Origin: Epiperipatus broadwayi
Taxonomy: Eukaryota; Onychophora; Udeonychophora; Euonychophora; Peripatidae
Assembly: GCA_028023455.1 (NCBI GenBank)
Contig: JAQFVV010012404.1
Location: 13,441,421 to 13,505,420 of the forward strand
Length of the DNA stretch: 64,000 nt
Direction: 5' to 3'
Shown: positions 51,440 to 63,144 of the stretch, one piece after another
How positions within the stretch are numbered: the first letter of the stretch is position 1
Layout: each line of letters begins with the position of its first letter
Position numbers and translations under genes: made by a program
The notes under the pieces: model-generated
Database searches by the model: none
Told to the model about the DNA's origin: nothing
What the model saw: only the letters and a program-made list of their open reading frames with translations

Positions 51440-54170
51440 TTTTATTACCTTCATCATTTTTCAATAATTATCAATCTATTGCAGGATGAAAGGCACTTCA
51501 ATTTTAATTCAGTTTCTTCATCTACAGATTCTCTTCTCCAAATCACAGTAGTAAATGTTCTTATTTTATTCATCCATCTCCTATGTGATCTTTTCTAGGT
51601 CTTTTACAATTTGTTAGGATCCAATTTAAAATTTTAACTATCCATATATTGGCATTTCTTCTAAAAATATGCTCAGCCAAGTTTTATTTTGGTCTATTAA
51701 TTCTATTAATGATGCCTTTAATACTTGTATCATATATTTAATTTTTTTTGTTATTCTTAACATACATCTTTCTATGTTTTGTTGAGGGGTCTAAATATCG
51801 ATATTGTTTTTCTGTTAATGTTCTAATCTTAGATCCATAAGTAAGAATTGATAAAACACATATATTTTTAAATGTTTTTTTTTTAAATTTATGGATATTT
51901 TTTTAATACTTAGTTATTTCTGACATACTCTATCCAAGTTTAATTCTATGATTAATTTCATACATTATATTTTTCATTTATTTATAATTATTAACTTTTT
52001 CAAATTCATGATCATAAAGTTTTTATTTTCTTCTTCTGAAAAAAATCCAATAAACATCACTTTAGACTTGTTAGCAGCTATATTTAGCTCTACTTTCTTA
52101 TTTTCATATGATAATTGTTGCCATATATTTTGAAGTTTTAAAGCATTATTTGCAAAAACAACATTTGTCTGTAAAATTTAGATGATTTAAATAATCTCTC
52201 TTTATATTTACTTAGTTATTTTCTCATTTTAAACATAAAATACTTTTGTAAACCTAAGGCAAAAAATTTTGGAGATACAAAATTAATTTATGATCCTTCC
52301 CATCTTTAATCCTTTTAATATTACCATGCACTCTAATTACTGTTGTTATATTTTTAAAAAAACATTCTTTAGCATATAATGTTATCCTGGGTCTATATCT
52401 TTATGGCTGAAAGGTCTAATTATCATGAAAATGTTTAGAGAATCAAATACCTTTTCATAATCTATAAAATCAAAACTTAGTGACAATTCATATTTATTGA
52501 TTCTTTCTATAACTTCTCTCAATTTAGGGATGCAATTCACTGTGCTAAAACACTTTAAATCCAGTTGGTTCTTTTGGTTGTTTGAACTATAAAGTTCACT
52601 ACTATATATAAGTATTTTGGTAAAAAGTTTGTACATAACTGATAGTAGACTAATAGCTTGGCAATCATCATTATATTCTTTATCATCTTTCTTATATATC
52701 AATATGATTAGTGCATTTTTTCAATCATCTATTACATCTTTATTATTTAGACATTTAAAATACAGCTTCACAAATACCTTTTCTATTTCTTCATCTACTT
52801 CTTTTAAAATGATAATAATTCCATCATTTAAAAAAGCTTTTTTTTTCTTCATTAATTGCTTATCTCATTCATCCCCCTTTTAAAAATACTTGGCAAATAC
52901 AAAAGATGCAGTTATTATAGGGAATATTTTGGTTTCTTGTTTTTATAATTCTTACTTTTCTACACATTTCATGATGTCCTTTTTTTCAGTAATAGCCCAT
53001 CTTTTTTTCTTTTTTATTGCTAGAACATTTTTCCTTTCAATACTAAGATATTGTTTTACACTTTTGAGACTTTTATTCTTTTCTATAACTTTCTTTCCTA
53101 ATTCATAATTATATTTTCTTGAATATTTTTAAAAAAGCATTAATAATGATATAATTCTTTTTAATTGATCATTTGAAAAAATTTCGTATTCCTTCTTTTC
53201 TTTAAAATTATCTTCTCTCAATAGGTAATTTATTGACCATTTAGGAGTTCAAAATATAGAAATGCCAAAACTGAAATCTATCAAAGGATGCTCTAGAGGC
53301 AGACATTCTGTCATTGTACTAAACAATGCTTAGAGTATCCGTTTTCTTTACACTGATTCCACTTGAAACTGAAGCTTCTTCAAAGGTATGTTAATAGTTA
53401 AACAATTATTTGCGAATTTCAAGTTAGAATCATTAGAGTGTTTCAGAAATTTAAGATTATCAAACTATTAGTAGTGTCTTTCTTAATAGTTTTCATTTGC
53501 TTAGCTTTAGATTAATTTTAATCTATATTTTACTGACCTGTGATCATTCCCTATGTTAAATCTATTAAGAACATTACAACTTGAATAACCAATTTTCTGT
53601 TAATAAAAATATAATCCAATTTTGTTAGTTTCATTTGAATGATTCCACACCTATTTACGTTTAACACTTTTTTCTCAAAGAAAAAAATTATAATATATAC
53701 TTTTTCTACTAATTTCATAAATCTGGATTTGCTCTCATTTATATTGCCATACTCAAATTTACTTACAACACTTTTATCATCAAATTATTTACCAATTGCA
53801 GAATTAAAGTCTTTCATGTCAATTTAAAAATATTATTTTTTCTGATCAAAAGCACTTCATGTGTTCATATAGAAATCTCCTACTTCTTCATCATGATGAA
53901 AACTTATTGGAGAATTAGTTTAAATTATCTGCATTTGATATCTTCCATCAATTTAAATAACTAATCTGGTCAATCTAATAAACCATCAATTTTAATAATG
54001 TTTTTTGTCCACTTTTTATTTATAATGAATTTCTCTCTATTTGTGATTTTAATATTTATGCTCATATTGTAAAGTATATGCCCACTTTTTAAATCAATAA
54101 TCTTTTCATGTTTTCTTCTAAATTTACAAAGTCCCATTTTTCTTCTACACAAAGTCCCACTTAATATTTT
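51440..54170 (-). pseudogene. LINE relic 3, longest copy: endonuclease, reverse transcriptase and C-terminal block
   Basis: Read on the minus strand. PISFHHDEEVGDFY (about 53920-53870) matches the 'VYAPTS..DEE.eeFY' endonuclease region. DMKDFNSAIGK, YGNINESKSRFMKLVEKVYI and KLDYIFINRKLVIQV (53820-53570) match GDFN-IG, 'G.YG.G..NE.G..L' and 'IDYI..n'. The best frame, 52382-52702, holds IYKKDDKEYNDDCQAISLLSVMYKLFTKIL and EVIERINKYELSLSFDFIDYEKVFDSL, the reverse transcriptase 'NYR.ISLL...YK' and motif A. HIFRRNANIWIVKILNWILTNCKRP (about 51690-51610) is the C-terminal block. Stops are scattered throughout. It is the same family as relics 1 and 2, and the only copy keeping the endonuclease. Plus-strand frames here (51948-53827) are shadows. 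Confidence 0.8.
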
Positions 54171-54359
54171 ATTATTCTTTCAATGGGTACAATATTTCTC
54201 CACTTGAAAATGATCTGCAGTTGTACATATCTAAATAAAAGATTGTCACTGAATGACAGCTTGAGTCTATAATCATAAGTTTTTTAGTAATCTCTGCATT
54301 CAAGTGTCACAACATAGTTTTGTGCAGTTTTCCAGAAGCATCATGCTTTACATCTGTTT

Positions 54360-55168
54360 CTCCTACAGGTACCCCTCCTTCTCTCATGAGGAGTTGATTG
54401 TCATCCTTATTGTTAAATATTGCAAAATTTATCCCTTACCTATTCAGGCTAACTCACAGCAAATTATGTAATGGGATTAATACCACCTCACTAATGAAGA
54501 AATCCCCCCAATCCCATCCCTGCTAACCCTTCCCAATCATTCAATTATTAAAAAGTTTAAATGATGGCATCTTGAACTGAAATTTTTTGATTTTTTGATT
54601 AAATTAAACCTGAGTGCTCTGCCCATATGCCATTTTCTGATCTATTGTAGAGGGTTTTCATGGTTGGACTTGGTATGCCCTTTATGTAAATGGGATGATG
54701 ATACAATGATATGTATTCTGAGCCATTTTACATCACTCCAATGGGACAGAGACTTTATTGCATCCATATACAAAACTAGAGTGCTTCTTCTCACCGGACT
54801 GACTTCTAGCATATCCAATGGGATCTTTCCAAAACATAAGAATCATAACTTTTCTGTTGTTTGCCTATTGGTCAACTAAGTGCACACTCATTTATGGCCA
54901 TACCTTGGTTGACCATAAGAAATTACTTTTTGCAAAACTTCAGGCCATCAGAAACAGAGATGTAAAATTAGCTCCAATATACATCTACAATGCTATATGA
55001 AGCCTTGTAGTGATGGACAATTTGTGATTGAACAGTTGATTTTTTTATGCCCAGACCATTAGTATTGGGTTATGTAACCTTTATTATAGTGTCTGTTAAC
55101 AACATAACTCTGTTATTACAATAATGTAATTCTTTGAGCGCACAATAAAATTTCTTGTTAAAAAAACA
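54360..55168 (+). pseudogene. 3' part of a second kind of non-LTR element
   Basis: The frame 54595-54879 (94 residues) contains CPLCKWDDDTMICILSHFTSLQWDRDFIASI. This resembles the C-terminal zinc motif 'C.LC...DDT..H.LsgCt.LQ..RY..RH' found after the reverse transcriptase of some LINE proteins, with the histidine and last cysteine lost. A shifted frame (54818-55000) continues WSTKCTLIYGHTLVDHKKLLFAKLQ. CAATAAAATTTC then TTGTTAAAAAAAC at 55143-55167 looks like the polyadenylated 3' end. It lies back to back with LINE relic 3, and its text is unrelated to that family. Assignment to a LINE clade is not possible by eye. Confidence 0.4.
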
Positions 55169-55169
55169 A

Positions 55170-55633
55170 CAACATAGTTTTGTATGTCATGATTGTAAAT
55201 ACTAATAACTAAAGATCATTCACATTTACATTGACTTTAAGAAAACTAAAATGAGTTAACTACTTCTGAACCTCTTTTGAAGTCAAAATAAACAGAAACA
55301 GTTTCTGTGTATTGCATGGTTATGTAGGTCTACTCACATATTTACAGCATAATGAGAGAAAAAATAAAGATAGGCCATGAGTTCATTACATGATTTTACT
55401 CCCTGAGACTATTATAGCCATATTTTTTATTTTTAGAATCATCACATTAACACTCTTCTGACCTACCTAGATTAAACTGAAACATTTCTCTCTAATTAAT
55501 AGTTAGATACTCATTTATTGATATTAGATAATTAATTGTTTTATCCATCTAAAAATACCAAGCCTATTTCAGTACCTTTGCCTGAACTCAAATTTCAGAC
55601 AGTTTAAATAGCAAAACAGTGTGATAATAATCA
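55170..55633. other. AT-rich non-coding DNA
   Basis: Lies between the non-LTR 3' end and the hAT terminal repeat. No coding text or bounded repeat was recognised. Confidence 0.5.
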
Positions 55634-55675
55634 CTCTATAACAAGAGTAGGCAACTTTTTTCATCAGCGGGCCGA
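55634..55675. repeat. hAT terminal inverted repeat end with candidate 8-bp target site
   Basis: CAAGAGTAGGCAAC at 55642-55655, followed by TTTTTTCATCAGCGGGCCG, has the form common to this hAT group (CAGRGGTRGGCAAC...GCGGGCC). The eight bases before it, CTCTATAA, fit the hAT target preference nTCTAnAn. A matching copy was not found beyond the other end. Confidence 0.55.
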
Positions 55676-57628
55676 ATAGAATTTTTATATCATAACGCAG
55701 GCCAGAGTAGATTTAACGATTTAACAACAAAAAATAAATAAATCAGGATTTTAAAAATGTTACATTATTTGAATTACTAAATTATCAATGTATTTTTAAA
55801 AAAAAGTAAATACAATATTTATTAATGACTTAAATAGGAATTGATTATAGATAGGAATAAGAATTACAATTTGGAACATTTTTATTGTTATCATGACAAA
55901 GTAAATGCTGAAAACAAAAACTTTAATGTGAAGGATTAAATTTGGAATGTTTCTGACTTATGATTTCATTGATTCAATTCATTAATGAACTATTCACAGA
56001 AATGCTCCTAAATTTTCAACCATTATTCGTGATCTAATTTTGTTCTTTGCATTTTTCAATAAAGAAAATGTAGTTTCACATAGGTATGTCGATCCAATGT
56101 CAAATATTTCTGTACATTATCCAGAATATTTTTAAACATTTCTGGATTTAATGAGGCATAAAAATCAATTATTGTTTTTGCAGCAAATTGATTCTGTAAT
56201 ATTATATTTGATAGTAAATTTATCAGTATCAACTGGATACAAGATAGTGCAGAACTGACATTAAATGGTAGACTTATTAAAAATAGACCTTTAGACATTT
56301 TCTGAACATCATCAAATCTTCTTGTAAATTCAATAAATAAGGCACTTATTATAGCTTCATATTTCTTAAAATCATCATATTTAAAGTTTTTCCTCTTTTT
56401 TGTAAGATTAGAAAGTGAGTTTACAGTTTGCTTTAGAACTGATGTGAAAATAACTTGAGTTTTTTTTGTAAACGATGTGACATTTGTATACATATCAAAA
56501 ATAAATAATCCTTTCCTTTGAAATAATAAATTTAATTCATTTTGATGCTAAAACATATCAACAGAAAATAAAAAGTCATTCAGCCATTGTTCATCGTTTA
56601 ATTCACAAAATTCATTCAGTTTGTTCTTAGTGTTTATAAAGCTAACAATTTTATCTAACAAATCATGAAATCATTTTAACACTTTTGCGGCTATCTTATG
56701 TTCTTATGGTAAGAAATATCAATAAAAATCACTTTCAATTTCTTTCAAAAATGTTGTGAATTGTTAGTAATTTAAAGCTCTTCCATGAATAAAACTAACT
56801 ACTTTCATTACAACCGATATAACATGTTTCAGTTTATGAACTGTTTTGCAAATACAATGTAAGAAAATTATTTCTTTTCCTGGAATATGCTTTATTTCTT
56901 CTTATTCTTTTTAATGATCCAATGTTTTTCTTGTCAAACTAGGACACCCATCAGTTGGAATGTTGACAATTTTGTCCTATTTTATATTATGTTTTTGTAA
57001 AGTTTCTTGAACAACTATAAAAAAATCTTCACCAGTTATTGTGTCTTTCAAAGAATATGCAGAAAGTAATTAGTCCATAATTTCAAATGAGTCATGTGAC
57101 ATTACTGATGTGAGCCAACTTTTAATTTTTATTCGATTATAAATTACTTGAAATATTATCAATTTGTCTCACAAGATTTCTTCTTGATAGAGAAATTTTT
57201 TCAAACATCAGTTTTTTATCAGGGCATAATAATTCAGCAATATTAATCAAACATTCTTTCATAAATTCCTTGTCAGAAAATGATTTACATTGTTTTGAAA
57301 CCTTATGTGCAACAATGTAACTAGCTTTTGTCATTGGTCTATCTGTATTTGACAAAATTTTCAGTGTATTTTGTTGCTTATTCAAATTACATTTTAATTT
57401 TTCTGCTTCAATTTTCATTTGTTCAAGTGAAAATAGTTCATATTTTATGAAATGCTTTTGTTGAAAAATGCCTTTTTAGATTATATTCTTTAAAGATGGA
57501 AATAGTTTCATTTAAAACCAAACAAACAGTTTTGTCATCTATATTTGCAAATAAATATCTGAATGTCCAATTATTAGTGCAAATGCAGAATTTGGCATCA
57601 ATTTTTCTTTTTTTTTCAATTGGGTCAT
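55642..57628 (-). pseudogene. hAT-family DNA transposon fossil (GTF2IRD2/ZBED-like transposase)
   Basis: The transposase reads on the minus strand from an ATG at 57628. VCLVLNETISIFKEYNLKRHFSTK (about 57540-57460), in the 'CL.C...vs..KeyNlkRH...' form, is a BED-type finger region with cysteines lost. TDRPMTKASYIVAHKVSKQCKSFSDKEFMKECLINIAELLCPDK (within 57137-57418) is the typical central region. The frame 56056-56493 is the helical part. IGSTYLCETTFSLLKNAKNKIRSRIMVENLGAFL at about 56095-55990, in another frame, is the C-terminal hAT dimerisation block. Several frameshifts and stops make it inactive. The 3' end is marked by a terminal repeat at 55642; the 5' terminal repeat was not found. Confidence 0.8.
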
Positions 57629-57634
57629 TTTATA

Positions 57635-58412
57635 GACTATAACCTACATTAAATTAAAAATTGTAATAATTAGAAAAGCCATACTCTTACTTATAAAATA
57701 TTATGTACCAATATTATTTTTTTCAATAAGAATTACACTCAAAAGAACTTTATTCGATTGGTATTATAATAATAATTAAGAAATAATACTTTGATGCTGT
57801 GTAGAATATAGAGTATTCTTTAAAAACAGAAATTAACATTATTTGCGGTGTGATTTTTCCTATATTTTTATATTTGGCAATATAAAATTGGTATTTTAGA
57901 AGTTATGATTAAATTTAAGCAAGTTATAATAAAATTTTTAATTTTTATAATTAGTATTTTATATTTTTCATGGCATTAGGATAAAGCGAATATTATATGA
58001 ACATGTGAGTGATAGGTCTAGACATTGCAGTTTACAGCAAGTATAGTCATGTCTGGGTTTTCTATATTCAGGTATTTATGGGGTGGGACAGATTCAACAT
58101 TATCACAGGAAGGATGTGGCATGTGGGGTGGCTATTGTCCATTCCTGTTCTATAAGGTCTTATATGAATTCTTTAACCCACATATTTATAGATACAATAG
58201 TATTGTTAAGTTTAGTTAATTTTTTTTTTCAAAATTCAAGCTAAGTTGAAAAGTATTCTATAAGTAAAAGTTAATGAATGTTTTTTTTTTTTTACAGAAA
58301 ATATGGTGCATCAAATATTTAGTATCTTTGAAAATTTTTTATACAAAGAGTTTTTAGAATAAATACAGATATTTGCTTTTTATTTATACTTTATTAAATT
58401 GTTATATATATA

Positions 58413-58443
<31 letters not shown>

Positions 58444-58475
58444 AATTATTAATCAATGTCTGTATTCCAATTATA
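57635..58475. other. AT-rich non-coding DNA before the palindrome
   Basis: Includes a locally GC-richer patch at 58075-58150 with GGGGTGG-type words, and an AT microsatellite at 58404-58443. The frame 58025-58219 has no family features. The missing 5' end of the hAT element should lie here but no terminal repeat was seen. Confidence 0.45.
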
Positions 58476-58651
58476 ATAAAATATATATAACTATTCAAAA
58501 CAATACAATAATTAATACAGTAACAATATTTTAAACAAATATATACCAATTTAATAGAAGTACTTTCAACTATCTATGTAGTCGTTGTCAACTAGACTCA
58601 AATTGTATTAGAAAAAACCGTTACAAATGTAAACAAAAGCAATACGTCATA

Positions 58652-59106
58652 CATCAATTTTCCCACAATTCATTAATTTTTATATTGGCTGTCTGTCTAT
58701 TTATCAACTGTTGCTTTTCACTTTTTATTAACATAGCCTCTTTAATTTTGCGTTTATTATTATTTCTTTCAATACACAGAATTTTAATTTTATTAAAATC
58801 AAAATCAAAACCATAATTACATGTTACATTATGATCAAAAAATACTGATGGTGATACATCATCATTTCTAACATTCTCTTGTCTTGATTTTTGCACTCGT
58901 TTATATAATAACAAATGCTCCCTTGATCTTTTCTCTAATGTACATCGAGATTCCCCAATATAAGCCTTTCCACAAAAACATAGCCATTTATATATTGCAC
59001 AACTTTGATTTAAAATACCACACCTATTTTTTGAATTATTTATTAATCTATTTAAATTAGGAGTAGTATAAAATGCAACTCGACATATATTTTTATATAT
59101 CTGTTT
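58652..59106 (-). pseudogene. Penelope-like element GIY-YIG endonuclease, left arm
   Basis: Mirror image of the right-arm frame; it runs leftward from the palindrome centre and encodes the same residues, including YIG, KRSREH, KEAMLI and INRQ. The longest piece with a usual or alternative start is 58654-58914. As in the right arm, the reverse transcriptase part is missing and there is no ATG before the domain. The two copies are truncated at exactly the same nucleotide. Confidence 0.75.
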
Positions 59107-59110
59107 TATA

Positions 59111-59565
59111 AAACAGATATATAAAAATATATGTCGAGTTGCATTTTATACTACTCCTAATTTAAATAGATTAATAAATAATTCAAAAAATAGGTGTGGT
59201 ATTTTAAATCAAAGTTGTGCAATATATAAATGGCTATGTTTTTGTGGAAAGGCTTATATTGGGGAATCTCGATGTACATTAGAGAAAAGATCAAGGGAGC
59301 ATTTGTTATTATATAAACGAGTGCAAAAATCAAGACAAGAGAATGTTAGAAATGATGATGTATCACCATCAGTATTTTTTGATCATAATGTAACATGTAA
59401 TTATGGTTTTGATTTTGATTTTAATAAAATTAAAATTCTGTGTATTGAAAGAAATAATAATAAACGCAAAATTAAAGAGGCTATGTTAATAAAAAGTGAA
59501 AAGCAACAGTTGATAAATAGACAGACAGCCAATATAAAAATTAATGAATTGTGGGAAAATTGATG
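59111..59565 (+). pseudogene. Penelope-like element GIY-YIG endonuclease, right arm
   Basis: About 150 codons are open from the palindrome centre (the frame is open from 59072) to a TGA. It contains C29, C36, AIY at 37-39, C43-x-C45, YIG at 49-51, R60 and R62 in KRSREH, E123 in KEAMLI and N136 in INRQ, counting from 59111. These are the GIY-YIG nuclease elements in order, with the spaced cysteines typical of Penelope-like elements. In those elements this nuclease follows the reverse transcriptase and cuts the target. The reverse transcriptase is absent, and no ATG precedes the domain, so it is a 5'-truncated copy with an intact domain. It shows none of the decay of the neighbouring relics, so it is young. 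Confidence 0.75.
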
Positions 59566-59739
59566 TATGACGTATTGCTTTTGTTTACATTTGTAACGGT
59601 TTTTTCTAATACAATTTGAGTCTAGTTGACAACGACTACATAGATAGTTGAAAGTACTTCTATTAAATTGGTATATATTTGTTTAAAATATTGTTACTGT
59701 ATTAATTATTGTATTGTTTTGAATAGTTATATATATATA

Positions 59740-61055
59740 TATATATATGATTTTTTATGTACACAATTACTCACATGTTTTATATATACATAAACAATTA
59801 AGTAAAACAAATTTAGATATCCCAATGAGAGAGAAAAATCTCAATCTTTCCATAGAAAAATATAAGAAAGAAATTACTTGTTAACTGTTTAATTGCCAGC
59901 CAATAAATATTTCTTCATGATTTTTACATTTTATTCTCTACAAACAAATAGTTAGATATCTGTTCACTGACCAGGAATTAATTAACTATATGGGCAGGCT
60001 ATCTATAAAAATAAACTCTGAGTTTGCATGGAAATCTTTTACTCAAATTCAAATCTGAAATTAGGGCACGACAGGCAAATGTATTAATAGGTTTACCATG
60101 AAGTTTTTTATATTTTTTTAGTATATATGTATTCATTTATTAGTATTATTTAATCTGTTTTCGAATTTTTAATTCCTTTCATTTTTTCCCATTAACATAC
60201 AAAAATTATAGCACAGTTTTGTGTACTTGATAAATGCAAAAAGTATACCAATATAAATGAGAATTTATTTCTAAAATATAAGCTGATATATTATATTGAG
60301 AGTGCTTGAAAGATGGCCATGTCATAGTTTTAGTAGTTTTGAAGTAAAATTTATTTAATAAATTTAATTATTATAATTTATTTAATTCTCATCTTTACTA
60401 AATTATCCTTCCAGTTTGCATTTTAATATCATCACTGTTTGCTTGTATTATAACAGCAATTAATCTCTATCTTGGAGAAAAAGTGTGTGCCATGTCCACA
60501 TTAAGGGTTAATATTCATGATGTAATAAAGTTAGAAACACAATATATATTTGATATTGACTAGTTACATATATTCCTTCAGATCCATAATGAATTATACT
60601 GCGTATATATATTTTGTTTCAATTGATAGCAGTGTACTTAATCAACATGTCAGAGCTCCAAGTTTATATAATTTTGCCACATCATTGTTACTATGAAATC
60701 CCTTACTATGTAAAAATACTTTATTAGTTGAAATGGTGAAAAGGTGTCTCAACAAGAATTTTAAAATTTCAATAGATAGCTTGACTTATATTTTTAGCAA
60801 AGGAATAATATTGGTGCTGATGTTGTTTTGACTAATGGCAACTTATTTAAATCTCAGAAATTGAATCCACGATCCTTTTTTTTATACAAAAAATCTTTTA
60901 TTTGATTTGAAACAGGTCTCCTTCCATAAATATTTTTTTAAAAAAGGCATATTTTTTGTAAAAAAAATTATATATAATTGTCAAATTTTTTACAAAATAT
61001 TATACTGTTATATATATAAATTAAACATTGCCTAACACTATATTGATAATTATAA
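59740..61055. other. AT-rich non-coding DNA
   Basis: The stretch 60,430-60,660 has a more mixed composition and could be eroded element sequence, but no motif was identified. No gene was recognised. Confidence 0.4.
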
Positions 61056-61059
61056 ATAA

Positions 61060-61180
61060 AATAGAAATTCATATAACATTATAATACTAGCCAGAAAACA
61101 AAATTTTATTAAAATTCTTCTGCAACCATTGTTTTATTTATTAACAAATAGACCTTTTCAAGTGAAATTCAACTTAACAT

Positions 61181-61236
<56 letters not shown>

Positions 61237-62030
61237 TACAAAACAAAATAACTTTCCCATCACTCACTTCAAAAATCAACTTTTTTTATATCAAAAGAAT
61301 ATTATATTTAATAAAAATATCTATAAATCTGTTAATTATAAAGTTTTAATTGCTAATGAGAATAAAGAATTATTTCTTTGCCATATAAGTCATCATAGTA
61401 AATTGATTTATAAAAATATTTTTTTATTGAATGATATGAAAGTGGTCTGGAAGAAAGGCCTGAATTTAAATTCATTACAACATAGTTCAAAATAGTTGAT
61501 TGATTGTAGATCTATTCCTGGGTAGTTTATAAGTTTCCTCACAGTTGCCACAACATTTATATAGATCAGAGTAAATTAGGTCTTAATGAAAGGGTTAAAG
61601 TTCATAAGCAGTAGAATTAACATAAATATCATAACTAAGCTTTGTATATTTATGAACTGAATAAAGTTATAAAATATTATTGGACAATGCAGAGGTTATC
61701 TTTTATGAAAAATGTGAATTGAAGAAAAGAGTACAAGAAGCTTTGATGATAAAATTTTTAAATCTGAGGCATTGACCTCATGAAGACATCATTTGATGTT
61801 AAAGAAAGTTGATTTTTGGAGTGAATGATGGGAAGGCTATTTTGTATATATGAAGCTTGTTAAGAGTTATTGGCAAGCTCATTAGATAACATATATATAT
61901 ATGTTGTATATTTAGTTGAATTTCACTTGAAAAGATCTATTTGCTAGTAGATGACACCATGGTTGTGAAAGAATTTTAGTAGAATGTCATTTTTTGGCTA
62001 GTATTGTAATGTTGCATGAATTTCTATTAT
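61060..62030 (+). mobile_element. Older Penelope-like fragment between inverted repeats
   Basis: The flanking arms 61060-61290 and 61810-62030 are inverted copies at roughly 80 percent identity. They share AGAAATTCAT near the outer end, ACTAGCCA, TTTTCAAGTGAAATTCAACT, a TA microsatellite, and AAAATCAACTTT next to the interior. The left microsatellite (61184-61224, then AC to 61236) is expanded. The interior codes for an eroded GIY-YIG nuclease. Inverted flanks around one Penelope-like 3' end recall the rearranged pseudo-LTR structures known for that superfamily. Confidence 0.55.
61525..61830 (+). pseudogene. Eroded GIY-YIG endonuclease of a Penelope-like element
   Basis: VYKFPHSCHNIYIDQSKLGLNERVKVHKQ at 61525-61611 matches the Penelope nuclease 'VYkI.C..C...YIGqT...L..R..EH', with YIG changed to YID. 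After a stop and frame changes, VIFYEKCELKKRVQEALMI at about 61690-61755 keeps the EAL-I glutamate block. The asparagine motif is not readable. The protein is clearly inactive and diverged from the palindrome copy, so a different and older Penelope-like family is likely. Confidence 0.6.
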
Positions 62031-62034
62031 ATAC

Positions 62035-63140
62035 TGTAAATTACTAAAATTCCTCAGAGATATATCAATCTTGTGCTCAACAAATGGAATTTAAATTCAT
62101 ATCATTTTTTTTGTCAGGTTTCAAGTAGATCTTTTTTTCAGGTAATCTATATTCCAGTTGATCTAAATAAATAAAAGAGCGTCTAGCAGTTCTTAATTAG
62201 AAAAATAAAATTATCAATCCTCATATTTCGCAGATGATTAACTAAATGAGCATTTTAACTATTTATTAGTGTGGTTGTTTAAAATTTTTTGATATGCAGT
62301 GAGTTATTTATAAATTGTTTTATCCTTATTATAAGTTTGTTATAATCTTAATCCATTAAATTATTAAAAGCATAAAATAAGACATTATAGTATAATCATT
62401 TAAAAAATATATTCGTCTTCATAATAAGTTCATTAAAACTCGTTATGCAACTTTAAAAATTAAGATATTAAAATAAATTATTTTAAGGGAGTGGAAAGTA
62501 ATATGAGCCTACCATTAACACTGATGTTTCTTAGTTAATGTAACTTGTCTCTGGACTTAGCAAGCAAATAATAAGTTATTATAGTAAAAATCTGAAATTT
62601 AAAATCTAAATTTAAAATTCCAATAGATGGTACTTTGTTAAGTAATAACTGTTTATAGATTGATTATATATAATCACTGATAAAATTATTGAAAGCTTTT
62701 TTTTTGGTTTAAAAAAACTCTTAAATTATTTTTCAAATATATATGTAATATTGTGAAAATTAATTATATTTTTGATTGATTAATTTTTAAACATTGTTTA
62801 ATAAAATGTGGTATTGTTTCTTATGTGTATTCTATAAAAGGTCAATGTATTAATTTGATGAATTTTGATCAAATTATAAACTTGACAAATAATCTTTAAA
62901 CTTTTGATTTTATATAGAAAAATAATATATAAAACTTGTGATATATATATATTCAAAACTAAAAAATGAATAAATATTTTTAGTAAAATTAAACAATTAA
63001 AATGTATTAGACTTATTTTAAAATTATGGAATGAATACTTGAGAGAGGATACTTGTAATGATAATAACACAAAATTATTTTTGTTTGGGATTGTCTAACA
63101 ATTTCTTAATTAATTAAAAAAACATTAAATATTATTTTAA
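62035..63140. other. AT-rich non-coding DNA
   Basis: The frame 62798-63070 (-) is an I/L/F-rich low-complexity translation. No gene or bounded element was recognised. Confidence 0.45.
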
Positions 63141-63144
63141 GTTT

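Larger units (their letters stand above)
58481..59736. repeat. Palindrome with 628-bp arms and no spacer
   Basis: Every base pairs about the point between 59108 and 59109 (CTGTTTTA then TAAAACAG). I compared the first and last 100-150 bases of the arms directly and found no mismatch, and the two 86-residue end frames are identical. Symmetry stops at 58481 and 59736, where both arms run into TATATA tracts; the outer flanks are unrelated. The arms are two copies of one Penelope-like 3' end, joined head to head. Confidence 0.9.

Noticed and set aside
52617-53108. Two plus-strand frames of 72-88 residues
   Set aside because: They are antisense to LINE relic 3 and are S/F-rich low-complexity translations.
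62798-63070. 90-residue minus-strand frame
   Set aside because: I/L/F/N-rich translation of AT-rich DNA, with no domain or neighbours to support it.
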